This document shows positions 26,144 through 35,619 of a stretch of DNA of 64,000 nt, one piece after another. The stretch is taken from the NCBI RefSeq assembly GCF_000962805.1, contig NZ_JZTW01000014.1, positions 62,001 through 126,000 on the forward strand. The letters run 5' to 3'. The position numbers and the translations under genes are program-made. The notes under the pieces are model-generated. The model saw only the letters and a program-made list of their open reading frames with translations, had not been told where the DNA came from and did not search any database. How positions within the stretch are numbered: the stretch's first letter is position 1; each line of letters opens with the position of its first letter. This stretch comes from Pseudarthrobacter chlorophenolicus (GTDB taxonomy: Bacteria; Actinomycetota; Actinomycetes; Actinomycetales; Micrococcaceae).

Positions 26144-27797
26144 GGTGGGGGCCTTCCTGTTCCTGGTGGGATTCGTTTCGTTCCGGCCCGGTTGCAGCTG
26201 CTGGGGACTCAGGTCCGGCACCGGGAGGGGTGACCTGCCGGAGCCACTGTTCGGTGGTTTGCCGCTTCCGGGCCAGCCGGGCACGGGCCGACTGTTCATC
26301 AAACAGCGCCCGCGCCTCGTCCAGCCCCGCCTGCGTCAGGCGCGGAACCACCGGACCGGCGGTGGTGTGCAGGACCAGGTCGGCCACCCGGAACCGCCGG
26401 GCCAGCGGGCCCTGGTGCAGCGCCATGGACTGGGTCCGCTGGTGCGGCACGAGCACCAGGTTCCGCCACCAGCGCCCCGAACGGATGAGCAAAGCAGTGT
26501 CTGTGGCGGCGAAGCCGTTGCGCCGCCACCCCAGCGGGGCCAGCAGCCGGGCCCGGCGCGGGGTGGTGACGAAGCCGCCGTCGGAATCCAACCCCGTGAG
26601 CCCCGCGCCGAAAACCTCGGCAGGGCGGCTCGTGCCGGGATCGGGCAGGACCAGGGCGAGCATGTTCATGGCATCGTCCAGCTTGCCGACCGGCAGCAGG
26701 GTGGTCCGGGATGATGCTTCCCCCGCGTTCTCCACCAGCCCGTAACCGGCCACGTTGACCTGTATCCGGTACCAGCCGAACGGCCGCCACAGCGGTGGCT
26801 GGCTGATCTTCAGCGCCTGGATCCGCCCCGGCGGCAGCGTCTGAGCCTGGGTGTCCAGCAACCCGTAACGGAGCCGGATGCCGTCGGGCGAGATGGCGGC
26901 CGTGAAGTTGTATCCCTTGTTGAACAGGTTCCAATAGCTCGCCGCGAGGCCAAGCGCCGCGGGAATCAGGTAGAAGTAGAACGCCCGGTTGTCCGTAACG
27001 GCTGAGAGCACCACCGATGCCACACCGCCCACCACCACGAACAGGCTTTGCTCGCTTAAGAGCAGCGAACCGATAAGGCGCGACGGCGGAACGGACAGTA
27101 CCGGATACTCCGGCGCCTCAGGTGCGGGGGCGCCAAGGTTTTCGGCATCTTCGTCGATGCCGGCGGCACGGGCCAGGATGGTGGCCCGGAGCTGCTGGGC
27201 GTCGTCGATCTTCAGGTAAGCCAGCCGCACCGCCGACTCCCCTGCGTCGGCCACCTCAAATTTGAGTTCGGCCAACCCGAAGATGCGGGCCAGCAAGGGC
27301 TGGACGATATCGATGGCCTGCACCCGGTCCAGCCGGGCCTGGCGCTGCTGCCGGAACAGGAAGCCTGTGTTGACGCGGACGTAACCGCCGGACACCTGGT
27401 ACTTGGTGAAGTACCAGGTGAGGACGAAGCTGAGGACCGCCACCAGCAGTACTGCGCCGCCGCCCGCCACCAACCAGGGAACCCGGCCGGCGAATCCGTC
27501 TTCGAACATGGGCCGGCCCTGCAGGGTCCGTTCAAAGATGTCGCGGCCAAAAAAGAAGCCGATTGCTGCCAGCGCAACCCAGCCACGGACAAAGGGTGAC
27601 GCCGGGTGCACGCGCAACCAGCCGTCGCCGGGCGTTGTGATTCCGGGACCCGCGCCGTCCGCAGCAGGTGTTGATGCGGAGGGCACTGAGCCGGATGTAG
27701 CAGAACTGGCGGACGTTGCTTCTGTAGGTGCAGGAACGGCGGGCGCAGCACCGTCTTCCTGCACCCCGCGAGGGGGGAACCGCCCGTCAGCGGTCAC
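26136..27797 (-). CDS. Bacterial PH (YdbT/DUF304-like) domain membrane protein
   Basis: 553 aa from GTG 27797. An Ala/Ser/Thr-rich N-terminus (about 1-55), then paired transmembrane segments (about 75-92 and 110-130; 235-275) and three bacterial PH domains, with RLDRVQAIDIVQP, LPPGRIQALKI and LVPHQRTQSMAL as the recurring motif. YdbT-type proteins work with YdbS partners at the membrane, reported in some bacteria to protect against ribosomally made antimicrobials; function here unproven. GTG overlaps the YdbS-like stop (GTGA), so the pair is coupled. The frame is open further upstream to 28226 but that part is antisense-like shadow. Confidence 0.85.
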   Translation of the reverse strand: MTADGRFPPRGVQEDGAAPAVPAPTEATSASSATSGSVPSASTPAADGAGPGITTPGDGWLRVHPASPFVRGWVALAAIGFFFGRDIFERTLQGRPMFEDGFAGRVPWLVAGGGAVLLVAVLSFVLTWYFTKYQVSGGYVRVNTGFLFRQQRQARLDRVQAIDIVQPLLARIFGLAELKFEVADAGESAVRLAYLKIDDAQQLRATILARAAGIDEDAENLGAPAPEAPEYPVLSVPPSRLIGSLLLSEQSLFVVVGGVASVVLSAVTDNRAFYFYLIPAALGLAASYWNLFNKGYNFTAAISPDGIRLRYGLLDTQAQTLPPGRIQALKISQPPLWRPFGWYRIQVNVAGYGLVENAGEASSRTTLLPVGKLDDAMNMLALVLPDPGTSRPAEVFGAGLTGLDSDGGFVTTPRRARLLAPLGWRRNGFAATDTALLIRSGRWWRNLVLVPHQRTQSMALHQGPLARRFRVADLVLHTTAGPVVPRLTQAGLDEARALFDEQSARARLARKRQTTEQWLRQVTPPGAGPESPAAATGPERNESHQEQEGPHHG

Positions 27798-28306
27798 AGT
27801 CCTGCCAGCCTGGCCTCGCCGCGGGCCGCGAGCTGCTCCCGGAGCCGGGCTCCCTCTGCCTCGGGCAACCCGGGGATGTGCGCGTTGGTGCCGGGCGATG
27901 CTGTGTGCAGCTTGACCGTGCACAGGCCCAGGCTGCGCTCCACGGGGCCAACGGCGACGTCCACGTACTGCATCCGGCCGTAGGGGACGGCCATGGTCCG
28001 CTGGAAGAAGATGCCGCTGCGGACCAGGAGGTCGTCGTCGCGCTCGGCGTAGCCGATGGCCCTGACCTGGCGCGGGATGAGTACCAGCCGCCAGAGGGCC
28101 ACCACCAAAGTCACGGCCGGAACGGTGATGGCCAGCCACAGCGGCGGCCACCGCCACCATTCGAGCAGGACAAACACGAGCGGAAGACTGAGGATTACGA
28201 CGGCGGCCAGGTTGCCGAGTGCCCACTGCACCAGCCGCACAGTCACGAACTTTGGTGACACCCGGTGCCAGTCGATGCCGGGCGGGTCAATCGCCTCGGT
28301 ACGCAT
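27794..28306 (-). CDS. Bacterial PH (YdbS-like) domain membrane protein
   Basis: 170 aa. Two transmembrane helices (about 23-45 and 52-72) followed by one PH domain with VPYGRMQYVDVAVGPVERSLGLCTVKL, the classic YdbS pattern. Start ATG 28306 lies inside the end of the DUF3180 gene (20-bp overlap). It pairs with the YdbT-like gene downstream (4-nt overlap). Confidence 0.88.
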   Translation of the reverse strand: MRTEAIDPPGIDWHRVSPKFVTVRLVQWALGNLAAVVILSLPLVFVLLEWWRWPPLWLAITVPAVTLVVALWRLVLIPRQVRAIGYAERDDDLLVRSGIFFQRTMAVPYGRMQYVDVAVGPVERSLGLCTVKLHTASPGTNAHIPGLPEAEGARLREQLAARGEARLAGL

Positions 28307-28835
28307 ATTCGCCTTCCCCCGCGGCTTCTCCCCGTGTTGCGCGGCCCGGCTTGCCGTCCAAGCCCTTCGTGTCGCCGTCTTCCGGCGGAATCTTGCAGAA
28401 CCGCTCCACCACCAGGCCAACAATGATCATGACCAGGCCGCCGCCGGCCATGCCGAGCGCCAGCCAGGCGATGTCCTGATGGCTACGGAAGCTCCAGATC
28501 CGCAGCTGGTCCAGGAAGATCCCCACGTGCCAGCCGAGCAGCACCGTTCCGGCATAGGCGCAGGCCTGGGCCAGGATGAGCGTGCGGGCGGCGAGCAGCG
28601 GATCCAGTGCTGTCTTCTTTGCCGTGCTGTTGGGCTTGATGCTGTTCCGCCAGCGCAGGATGCGGATACCCAGGATCAGGGTGATGGCCACGATCACGCC
28701 CATGGTGGCCAGCGCGGTGGCCGGCAACACCGGGGTGGCCATGCCGTAGCGGCTGGTAATCACCGTTCCGGCCCAGCCGGCCACGGTGAGGATGACGCCG
28801 ATCAGCAGCAGCCGCAGCGGGCTAATGGGTTTCAA
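28287..28835 (-). CDS. DUF3180 membrane protein
   Basis: 182 aa with four predicted transmembrane helices (about 8-26, 38-58, 82-104, 122-145) and a charged C-terminal tail. The position directly after folK is conserved in actinobacteria (Rv3605c type), and the fold matches DUF3180; function unknown. Its ATG overlaps the folK stop by 4 nt. Confidence 0.87.
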   Translation of the reverse strand: MKPISPLRLLLIGVILTVAGWAGTVITSRYGMATPVLPATALATMGVIVAITLILGIRILRWRNSIKPNSTAKKTALDPLLAARTLILAQACAYAGTVLLGWHVGIFLDQLRIWSFRSHQDIAWLALGMAGGGLVMIIVGLVVERFCKIPPEDGDTKGLDGKPGRATRGEAAGEGEYAYRGD

Positions 28836-29377
28836 CGGTCCGTCACCGCCCCGGCGGTCGGCATCCCGTCAAAGTCGCCGAAACCATCAAAGGGGGCAAG
28901 GTCGCCATAGTCCGCCGCCCGGGCGGCGAGGGCACTGATGCGCTCCCCCTCAAGGGTTGCGGCGGGGTCGATCAGGGACCACGGATACAGCACGAAAGCC
29001 CGACTTGCCGCGCGTGGGTGCGGCAGCGTCAGCACTGGGTCGTCGCTGCGCTCGTCACCGTACGTGATGATGTCGACGTCGAGGGTCCGCGGCCCCCAGC
29101 GCACCTCACGGACCCGGTGGTGCTTGTTCTCCACCATCTGGCAATGCTCCAGCAGCTCATTCGGAGTCAGGCTGGTCTCGACGGTGATGACCATGTTCAG
29201 GAAGTCCGGCTGGCCGGGCGGGCCGCCCACCGCCTTGGTCTGGATGATCGGGGACACCGCAAGGAGCCGGACCTCCGGCGGATCCACCAGATCAGCCACC
29301 GCGCTGGAGAGGGTGTCATTGCGTTCGCCGAGGTTGCTCCCCAAGGCCAGGACCGCTTTGGTGTAGACCGCGTTCAC
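28832..29377 (-). CDS. folK: 2-amino-4-hydroxy-6-hydroxymethyldihydropteridine diphosphokinase
   Basis: 181 aa. Transfers pyrophosphate from ATP to hydroxymethyldihydropterin in folate synthesis. ALGSNLGER near residue 10 and the signature VRWGPRTLDVDI near 90-101, then LPHPRAASRAFVLYP. GTG start overlaps the folB stop (GTGA), so translation is coupled. Confidence 0.95.
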   Translation of the reverse strand: MNAVYTKAVLALGSNLGERNDTLSSAVADLVDPPEVRLLAVSPIIQTKAVGGPPGQPDFLNMVITVETSLTPNELLEHCQMVENKHHRVREVRWGPRTLDVDIITYGDERSDDPVLTLPHPRAASRAFVLYPWSLIDPAATLEGERISALAARAADYGDLAPFDGFGDFDGMPTAGAVTDR

Positions 29378-29781
29378 GGGGTGCCCCCGGAAGCGGGTTC
29401 CGCCGGGTGGCCGGAAACGATGACGGACCGTTCGCGGTGAACGGACACTGCCACGTCCCCGAAGGGCACCTCGATGGGCGCTTGGGGCTTGTGCACTGTG
29501 ATATCCACGGCCTGCAGGCCAAACTCGGACAGCAGGCCGTCAGCGATCCGGACCGCCAGGGCCTCGATGAGGTTCAGCGGCTCGCCGGAAATCCACTCAG
29601 TAATACGCTGAGCCACCTCGCCGTAGTGCGCGGTGTCGCTGACGTCGTCGGACTTCGCGGCAGCGGCGAAATCGAGGTACAGGACGGCGTCCACAACAAA
29701 AGGCTGGCCCTCGCGGCGTTCAAAATCAAACACACCATGATGGCCGACGGCCGTCACACCGGTCAGCGTAATCCTGTCCAT
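29374..29781 (-). CDS. folB: Dihydroneopterin aldolase
   Basis: 135 aa. Converts dihydroneopterin to hydroxymethyldihydropterin and glycolaldehyde. GHHGVFDFERREGQPF near the start, Glu in NLIEALAVRIAD and the catalytic Lys in VTVHKPQAPI-type context (ITVHKPQAPI). Third in the folE-folP-folB-folK order, 14 nt after folP. Confidence 0.95.
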   Translation of the reverse strand: MDRITLTGVTAVGHHGVFDFERREGQPFVVDAVLYLDFAAAAKSDDVSDTAHYGEVAQRITEWISGEPLNLIEALAVRIADGLLSEFGLQAVDITVHKPQAPIEVPFGDVAVSVHRERSVIVSGHPAEPASGGTP

Positions 29782-29795
29782 GGCTCCCCCGGCGC

Positions 29796-30716
29796 TTACG
29801 GTGCTTTGGGTACTGCCGCCATGCGCGCGGCGACCTTGACGGCGTCAAGGCTGGATCCGACGTCGTGCACCCGCACGGCCCAGGCACCGCGGGCGGCGCT
29901 GATGGCCGTAATGGCGGCGGTGGCTCCGTCCCGCTCTTCCGGAGCAGCGGATTTGCCGGCAACCGTCAGGAGGGTACCAAGGAACCGCTTGCGGGAGGCT
30001 GCCACCAGGACACGGTGGCCCAGGGCAGCCAGCTGCTCCAGGTTCTGCAGCAACTCCCAGTTCTGGGCGTCATTCTTGGCAAAACCCAGGCCCGGGTCCA
30101 CGATGATCTGCTCAGCGCTGACGCCGGCGGCAAACAGTTTGTCCCGCACTCCGGCCAGTTCCGCCACCACTTCGCCGGCCACGTCCGTGTACTCGGCGAG
30201 GGAGTTCATGGTGCGGGCATCGCCGCGCCGGTGGGTAAGGATGTACGGCGCCTTGGACGAGGCCACGAGTTCAGCCATTTCGGGTTCGATGGTCAGCCCG
30301 GAAACGTCGTTGATGATGGCGGCGCCGGCCTTCAGGGCAGCGGCTGCGGTGGCGGCGTGGGTGGTGTCGATGCTGACCAGGGCACCCGCCTTGACCAGGG
30401 CTTCGATGACGGGGAGGACCCGTTTCTGCTCCTCGTCCGGGGAGACGTCCTCAGCGCCGGGGCGGGTCGATTCGCCGCCGACGTCGATGATGTCCGCGCC
30501 GGCGTAGAACATGCGCAGGCCCGCGGCGATGGCGGTGTCCGCCGTGGCGTGCTTGCCGCCGTCGCTGAACGAATCAGGGGTGACATTGAGGATGCCCATG
30601 ACCAGGGTGCGGTCCGTGGGCAGGTCCTCGAAGCGCGCGGCCGGGCGCGGTTTGCGCAGGATGGGCAGCGGCGAGGTTGCGGGCCCGGTTCCCGGGGCTG
30701 CAGCTAGTGAGTCCAT
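29796..30716 (-). CDS. folP: Dihydropteroate synthase
   Basis: 306 aa. Condenses p-aminobenzoate with pterin pyrophosphate; the sulfonamide target. GILNVTPDSFSDGG (about 41-54), IDVGGESTRPGAE loop 2, and VRVHDVGSS near the C-terminus (about 283-291). An Ala/Pro-rich N-terminal extension of ~30 residues precedes the core. 12 nt after folE. Confidence 0.96.
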   Translation of the reverse strand: MDSLAAAPGTGPATSPLPILRKPRPAARFEDLPTDRTLVMGILNVTPDSFSDGGKHATADTAIAAGLRMFYAGADIIDVGGESTRPGAEDVSPDEEQKRVLPVIEALVKAGALVSIDTTHAATAAAALKAGAAIINDVSGLTIEPEMAELVASSKAPYILTHRRGDARTMNSLAEYTDVAGEVVAELAGVRDKLFAAGVSAEQIIVDPGLGFAKNDAQNWELLQNLEQLAALGHRVLVAASRKRFLGTLLTVAGKSAAPEERDGATAAITAISAARGAWAVRVHDVGSSLDAVKVAARMAAVPKAP

Positions 30717-30728
30717 GGTGTTGTGTGG

Positions 30729-31373
30729 TTACCTTCCGAGGATGAGGCTCATGGCCTCGGCACGGGTGGCCGGGTCATGAAGCTGCCCGCGGACCGCACT
30801 GGTGACGGTCTTTGCTCCGGGCTTGCGGATACCGCGCATTGACATGCACATGTGCTCGCATTCGACAACGACAATGGCGCCACGCGGCTTGAGGTGGAGG
30901 ACCAGCGCTTCGACGATCTCCGTGGTGAGCCGCTCCTGAACCTGGGGGCGGCGGGCGTAGATATCCACGAGCCGGGCCAGCTTACTCAGCCCGGTGACCT
31001 TCCCGTCATGGGAGGGGATGTAGCCAACGTGGGCCACACCGTGGAACGGCACCAGGTGGTGCTCGCAGGTGGAGTAGAACGGGATGTCCTTCACCAGGAC
31101 CAGTTCTTCATGGTCCAGCTCGAACGTGGTGGACAGGACGTCCGCGGGGTCGTGGTGCAGTCCCGCAAATACCTCGGCGTACGCCTTCGCCACCCGCTTG
31201 GGGGTGTCGATGAGGCCGCCACGGTCCGGGTCCTCCCCGATGGCCAGGAGGATTTCGCGGACAGCCGCTTCAATCCTTGGCCGGTCCACCTTGTGGAGCG
31301 GGGCATGGGTGGAACCGTCCTCCGCCGGGTAGGCGGCGGAGGCGGAAACGGCGTCGTCGTCGAAGGAAGTCAC
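30729..31373 (-). CDS. folE: GTP cyclohydrolase I
   Basis: 214 aa. First step of folate synthesis, GTP to dihydroneopterin triphosphate. Zinc ligands Cys and His in [12 protein letters not shown] (about 101-112) and Cys in [12 protein letters not shown] (about 170-181). GTG start at 31373, 9 nt after the ftsH stop, linking the protease and folate genes in one transcript. Confidence 0.96.
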   Translation of the reverse strand: MTSFDDDAVSASAAYPAEDGSTHAPLHKVDRPRIEAAVREILLAIGEDPDRGGLIDTPKRVAKAYAEVFAGLHHDPADVLSTTFELDHEELVLVKDIPFYSTCEHHLVPFHGVAHVGYIPSHDGKVTGLSKLARLVDIYARRPQVQERLTTEIVEALVLHLKPRGAIVVVECEHMCMSMRGIRKPGAKTVTSAVRGQLHDPATRAEAMSLILGR

Positions 31374-31382
31374 AGGGAAAGC

Positions 31383-33446
31383 TTAGCCGCGAAGGGTGTC
31401 CGGCCCCGATTCGGGGACGCCTCCCTGGAACGGTGCGTCTTCCGGAACGCCCTGCGGATGCGGCGGCTGGGCGTCCAGCGGCTCGTCAAGGCGGGCCTGC
31501 TTGGCTTCCTCCTGGGCCTCGCGTTCTGCCCGCTCCTGCGGCGATTCCACGGGGCCGGCGGCCTGGACCGGACGGGATTCCTTGGACAGCCACACTTCGC
31601 GGAAGTCGCGCTTGCGGATGTCACGGAATATGTCGGCGATCTCGGCCTGGTTAAGGGTTTCGCGCTCCAGCAGCTCCAGGGCGAGGCTGTCCAGGACGTC
31701 ACGGTTCTCGGTGAGGATGGCGTACGCCTCATCGTGTGCCTGGTCGATCAGGCGGCGCACTTCCTCGTCCACCACGTAGGCAATCTGGTCAGAGTAATTG
31801 CGCTCGTGCCCGGCGTCGCGGCCCAGGAACGGCTCGCCGCCGCCCTGGCCCAGGCGCACGGCGCCCACGCGTTCGCTCATGCCGTACTCGGTGACCATCT
31901 TGCGGGCGGTACCGGTGGCCTTCTCGATGTCGTTCGAGGCGCCGGTGGACGGATCGTGGAACACGATCTCCTCGGCTACGCGGCCACCCATGGCGTATGC
32001 CATCTGGTCCAGGAGCTCGTTGCGGGTGACGGAGTACTTGTCGTTGTCCGGCACCACCATGGTGTAGCCCAAGGCACGGCCGCGGGGAAGGATGGTGATC
32101 TTGGTGACCGGGGCCGAGTTCCGCAGGGCAGCCGCCACCAGGGCGTGGCCGCCTTCGTGGTAGGCGGTGATCTTGCGTTCGTGTTCCTTCATGACCCGGC
32201 TGCGCTTCTGCGGGCCGGCCATCACGCGGTCGATTGCCTCGTCCAGGGCGCGGTCGTCAATGAGGTTGGCGTTGGAGCGGGCGGTCAGCAGGGCGGCTTC
32301 GTTGAGCACGTTGGCCAGGTCCGCGCCGGTGTAGCCGGGGGTCTTCTTGGCAACAGCCTTCAGGTCGACGCCGGGAGCCATCGGCTTGCCCTTGGCGTGC
32401 ACCTGGAGAATCTGGTCACGGCCAATCATGTCCGGCGCCTCGACGCCGATCTGCCGGTCGAAACGGCCCGGCCGCAGCAGGGCGGGGTCCAGTACGTCCG
32501 GCCGGTTGGTGGCGGCGATAAGGATGACGTTGGTCTTGACGTCGAAGCCGTCCATCTCCACCAGCAGCTGGTTGAGGGTCTGCTCGCGTTCGTCGTTGCC
32601 GCCGCCGATGCCGGCGCCGCGGTGGCGGCCGACGGCGTCGATCTCGTCCACGAAGATGATCGCCGGGGAGTTGGCCTTGGCCTGTTCGAAGAGGTCGCGG
32701 ACGCGGGACGCACCAACGCCCACGAACATCTCCACGAAGTCCGAGCCGGAGATCGAGAAGAAGGGGACGCCTGCTTCACCGGCAACGGCGCGGGCCAGCA
32801 GGGTCTTACCGGTACCGGGAGGGCCGTACAGCAGCACGCCCTTGGGGATCTTGGCGCCGACGGCCTGGAACTTGGCCGGCTCCTGGAGGAATTCCTTGAT
32901 CTCCTGGAGCTCTTCTACGGCTTCGTCCGAGCCGGCCACGTCCGCGAAGGTCACCTGCGGCATGTCCTTGCTGACCATCTTGGCCTTGGACTTGCCGAAC
33001 TGCATGATCTTGGAGCCGCCGCCCTGCATGCGGGTCATGAGGAACCAGAAGAGGGCGCCCAGCAGGATGACGGGAATGAGGAGGGACAGCAGGCCGGAGA
33101 ACCAGTTGCTCTCGATGGGCTGGTCCGTGTAGCCCTGCGCCGGTTTGGAATCAGTGACAGCCTTGACCACGTCCGTGGCGCGGGCATCGACGAAGAAGAA
33201 CTGGACGCTCTTGCCCTTGTTCTGGCCGTCCACCTCCAGGTCGTCCTTCAGGGTGAGGTCAACGCGGTTCTCACCGTCGAAGATCTTGGCCTGTTCCACG
33301 TTGGTGCCGGCAAGCAGTTCCAGGCCCTTATCGGTGTCGATCCGCGACGCACCGCCGGGGGCCAGCGTTGCAAAGGCCACCAGGAGCAGACCGACAACAA
33401 CGACGATCCAGATGCCCGGGCCCTTGAAGAAATTCTTAGCTTTCAT
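31383..33446 (-). CDS. ftsH: ATP-dependent zinc metalloprotease FtsH
   Basis: 687 aa membrane protease. TM1 (about 11-30), periplasmic loop, TM2 (about 115-137), AAA domain with Walker A GPPGTGKT (about 201-208) and [11 protein letters not shown], then the zinc site HEGGH (about 423-427). The Pro/Glu-rich tail (about 610-687) is typical of actinobacteria. No Shine-Dalgarno lies next to the ATG; GGAAGGGA (33467-33474) is separated from it by a small hairpin (33452-33466) that could bring it to 5-nt spacing. A -10-like TATAGC is at 33530-33535. Confidence 0.97.
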   Translation of the reverse strand: MKAKNFFKGPGIWIVVVVGLLLVAFATLAPGGASRIDTDKGLELLAGTNVEQAKIFDGENRVDLTLKDDLEVDGQNKGKSVQFFFVDARATDVVKAVTDSKPAQGYTDQPIESNWFSGLLSLLIPVILLGALFWFLMTRMQGGGSKIMQFGKSKAKMVSKDMPQVTFADVAGSDEAVEELQEIKEFLQEPAKFQAVGAKIPKGVLLYGPPGTGKTLLARAVAGEAGVPFFSISGSDFVEMFVGVGASRVRDLFEQAKANSPAIIFVDEIDAVGRHRGAGIGGGNDEREQTLNQLLVEMDGFDVKTNVILIAATNRPDVLDPALLRPGRFDRQIGVEAPDMIGRDQILQVHAKGKPMAPGVDLKAVAKKTPGYTGADLANVLNEAALLTARSNANLIDDRALDEAIDRVMAGPQKRSRVMKEHERKITAYHEGGHALVAAALRNSAPVTKITILPRGRALGYTMVVPDNDKYSVTRNELLDQMAYAMGGRVAEEIVFHDPSTGASNDIEKATGTARKMVTEYGMSERVGAVRLGQGGGEPFLGRDAGHERNYSDQIAYVVDEEVRRLIDQAHDEAYAILTENRDVLDSLALELLERETLNQAEIADIFRDIRKRDFREVWLSKESRPVQAAGPVESPQERAEREAQEEAKQARLDEPLDAQPPHPQGVPEDAPFQGGVPESGPDTLRG

Positions 33447-33610
33447 CTGTTCGGGGGCTGGCCCCGTCCCTTCCGGTAGTGCTGCACGGCGTGTACTTTG
33501 CGCGCGTGATGGTGCTGCGTCAGCTTCTAGCTATACACCGTCCGGAGTACATCACGCATGATGAAAAGCAAAAGTTCCCTGTGGGCGTAGCGGACATCGT
33601 TGCAGGCAGG

Positions 33611-34657
33611 CTAGGGGTTCCGGGGTGCGGCGACGGACGCGCGGGTGACCAGCGGACACTCGAGCACAGTGGTCACGGCGGAAGCCGAAGGACCGTCCCC
33701 TGCACCTTCGAGCGCATCGATGAGGTGGTTGGCCGCCCAGGCACCCATGGCGTAGTGGGGCAGCGCCATGGTGGTCAGCCCGGGAAAGAGGCTGCCGGCC
33801 ACCAGTTCCTGGTCGTCGAATCCAACCACGGAGAGGTCGCCGGGGATGCTGAGGCCCAGTTCCGCGGCCGCCCGGTAGGCACCCATGGCCATCTGGTCGT
33901 TGTAGCAGAACAGGCCCGACGGCGGGTGTCCGCTCCGCAGGATCCGCGCCGCTGCCTCGTACCCGCCCGCAGCGTCCGACGACGATGACTCCACCGGCGC
34001 GAGGCCGCCGTCGAGCCCTGCCGCGGTGAGCGCGTCGCGGAAGCCGCGGAGCCGCTCCGAGGTGGACGGCACGTCCTGGACGTTGTTGATGAAGCCGATG
34101 CGGGTGTGGCCGGCGTCGAGCAGCGCGCGGACCGCCGTGCGGGCGCCGCCGTATTCGTCCGGGACGACGGAAGGGAACCGCCCGTCGGTGGTGACGGCAT
34201 CCACCAGCACGGCCGGCACCTTGCCGAGGTTCGCCGGCGCGTCCAGGACCCGGTGGTACATGGTGGCGTAGAGGATGCCGTCCACCTGCCGTTCCAGCAC
34301 GGCTTCCACGTCGCCTTCCCTTGAGGCGGGCCCCGCGGAAGCGGCGGTGTTGATGAGCATGAGGGTGTAGCCGCGGGCACGGGCCGCGTCATCGGCGCCC
34401 AGGATGATCCGGCCGGCATGCGGCGTGGTGGCCACATCCTCGCTGACCAGCCCCAGCACGCCGGTGCGGCGGTTGCGGAGCGCCTGCGCCACCCGGTTGG
34501 GCCCGTAGCCCAGCTGCTCCGCGGCGGCCTTCACCTTTGCACGGGTTTCGGGGCTGATCCGCGCATACGTGACGTCATTGAGGACATGCGACACCGTAGT
34601 GGCCGACACCCCTGCGGCCACCGCGACATCCTTGATGCCTATGTTCGGGCTTGCCAA
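33611..34657 (-). CDS. LacI family transcriptional regulator
   Basis: 348 aa. N-terminal HTH (about 7-55: IKDVAVAAGVSATTVSHVLN) and hinge, then a periplasmic-binding-protein-like effector domain with GFDDQELVAGS near 275. The repressor probably senses a sugar or related metabolite. Start is TTG 34657, 2 nt after the VOC gene stop, so the two are likely co-transcribed. The target is unknown. This pair lies inside the usually continuous hpt-ftsH stretch and looks inserted. Confidence 0.9.
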   Translation of the reverse strand: MASPNIGIKDVAVAAGVSATTVSHVLNDVTYARISPETRAKVKAAAEQLGYGPNRVAQALRNRRTGVLGLVSEDVATTPHAGRIILGADDAARARGYTLMLINTAASAGPASREGDVEAVLERQVDGILYATMYHRVLDAPANLGKVPAVLVDAVTTDGRFPSVVPDEYGGARTAVRALLDAGHTRIGFINNVQDVPSTSERLRGFRDALTAAGLDGGLAPVESSSSDAAGGYEAAARILRSGHPPSGLFCYNDQMAMGAYRAAAELGLSIPGDLSVVGFDDQELVAGSLFPGLTTMALPHYAMGAWAANHLIDALEGAGDGPSASAVTTVLECPLVTRASVAAPRNP

Positions 34658-34659
34658 AA

Positions 34660-35031
34660 TCAGACGTGCTGGTCCAGGTAGACCGGGTTGCCGTCGGGGT
34701 CGATCAGGATGGCACTCGCGGGCCCGGTGGTCTTCGTGTCGGCTTCGGCGGCAAACGGGACGCCCTGCGCCTGGAGCTGTTCCTGGAGTTCCCGCACGTC
34801 GGTGAACGGTTCCAGGGGCTTGGCATCCTGGTCCCAGCCCGGGTTGAAGATCAGCACGTTCTTCTCGAGGATGCCCTTGAACAGCCCGATGTTGGTGGTC
34901 CCGTTCTTCATGATGACCCAGTTCTGGTCCGGGCTGCCCGCGTACTGCGTGAACCCGAGCTTCCGGTAGAACTCCATGGAAGCAGCGAGATCCTGCACGG
35001 CAAGGCCTACCGAGAAACCACCGAGCTGCAT
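34660..35031 (-). CDS. VOC (glyoxalase/bleomycin resistance) family protein
   Basis: 123 aa, one VOC module pair: FSVGLAVQDLAASMEFYRKLGF at the start and IDPDGNPVYLDQHV at the end, with Asp/Glu-type metal positions. Could be a dioxygenase, isomerase or resistance protein; the substrate is not predictable. It starts 6 nt after the hpt stop and is followed by the LacI gene. Confidence 0.88.
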   Translation of the reverse strand: MQLGGFSVGLAVQDLAASMEFYRKLGFTQYAGSPDQNWVIMKNGTTNIGLFKGILEKNVLIFNPGWDQDAKPLEPFTDVRELQEQLQAQGVPFAAEADTKTTGPASAILIDPDGNPVYLDQHV

Positions 35032-35037
35032 GGCGGC

Positions 35038-35592
35038 CTACTCGTAGACGTGCGGTGCGAGGGTGCCCACGAAGTCCAGGTTGCGGTACTTCTCGGCGTA
35101 ATCCAGGCCGTAGCCCACCACGAACTCGTTGGGGATGTCGTAGCCCACGTACTTGACGTCGATCTGGACCTTGGCGGCGGTGGGTTTGCGGAAGGCGGTG
35201 CAGATTTCCACCGACGCGGTGCCGCGGGACTCCAGGTTGGTCTTCAGCCAGGACAGGGTGAGGCCGGAATCGATAATGTCCTCGACGATCAGCACGTCCT
35301 TGCCCATGAGGTCCGTGTCCAGGTCCTTCAGGATGCGCACCACGCCGGAGGACTGGGTGCCGGAGCCGTAGGAGGACACAGCCATCCAGTCCATCGAGAC
35401 GTGGCTGTGCAGTGCACGGGCCAGGTCCGCCATGACCATGACGGCGCCCTTGAGCACGCCCACGATCAGCAGTTCGCGGCCTTCGTAGTCCTTGTCGATC
35501 TGGGCAGCGAGCTCGGTGATGCGCTGCTGGATCTGTTCCTTGGTGTAGAGAACGTGCTTGAGGTCTGCCTGGACGTCGTTTGAATCCACCAA
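35038..35592 (-). CDS. hpt: Hypoxanthine phosphoribosyltransferase
   Basis: 184 aa. Purine salvage: hypoxanthine or guanine plus PRPP to IMP/GMP. PRPP-binding loop VLIVEDIIDSGLTLSWL (about 100-116) and KGAVMVMADL near 49-58. GTG start with CAGGAG about 7 nt upstream. Follows tilS by 27 nt, the usual order in actinobacteria. Confidence 0.95.
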   Translation of the reverse strand: MVDSNDVQADLKHVLYTKEQIQQRITELAAQIDKDYEGRELLIVGVLKGAVMVMADLARALHSHVSMDWMAVSSYGSGTQSSGVVRILKDLDTDLMGKDVLIVEDIIDSGLTLSWLKTNLESRGTASVEICTAFRKPTAAKVQIDVKYVGYDIPNEFVVGYGLDYAEKYRNLDFVGTLAPHVYE

Positions 35593-35619
35593 TGGCTCCT
35601 GTGTAGATGCGGGGTGCGA

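Noticed and set aside
27798..28226. N-terminal extension of the YdbT-like protein up to 28226
   Set aside because: This part is an Arg/Pro/Gly-rich out-of-frame reading of the YdbS-like gene; the GTG at 27797 fits the 4-nt overlap.
30852..33479. 875-aa open frame on the plus strand over folE and ftsH
   Set aside because: Antisense shadow; both folE and ftsH are certain on the minus strand.
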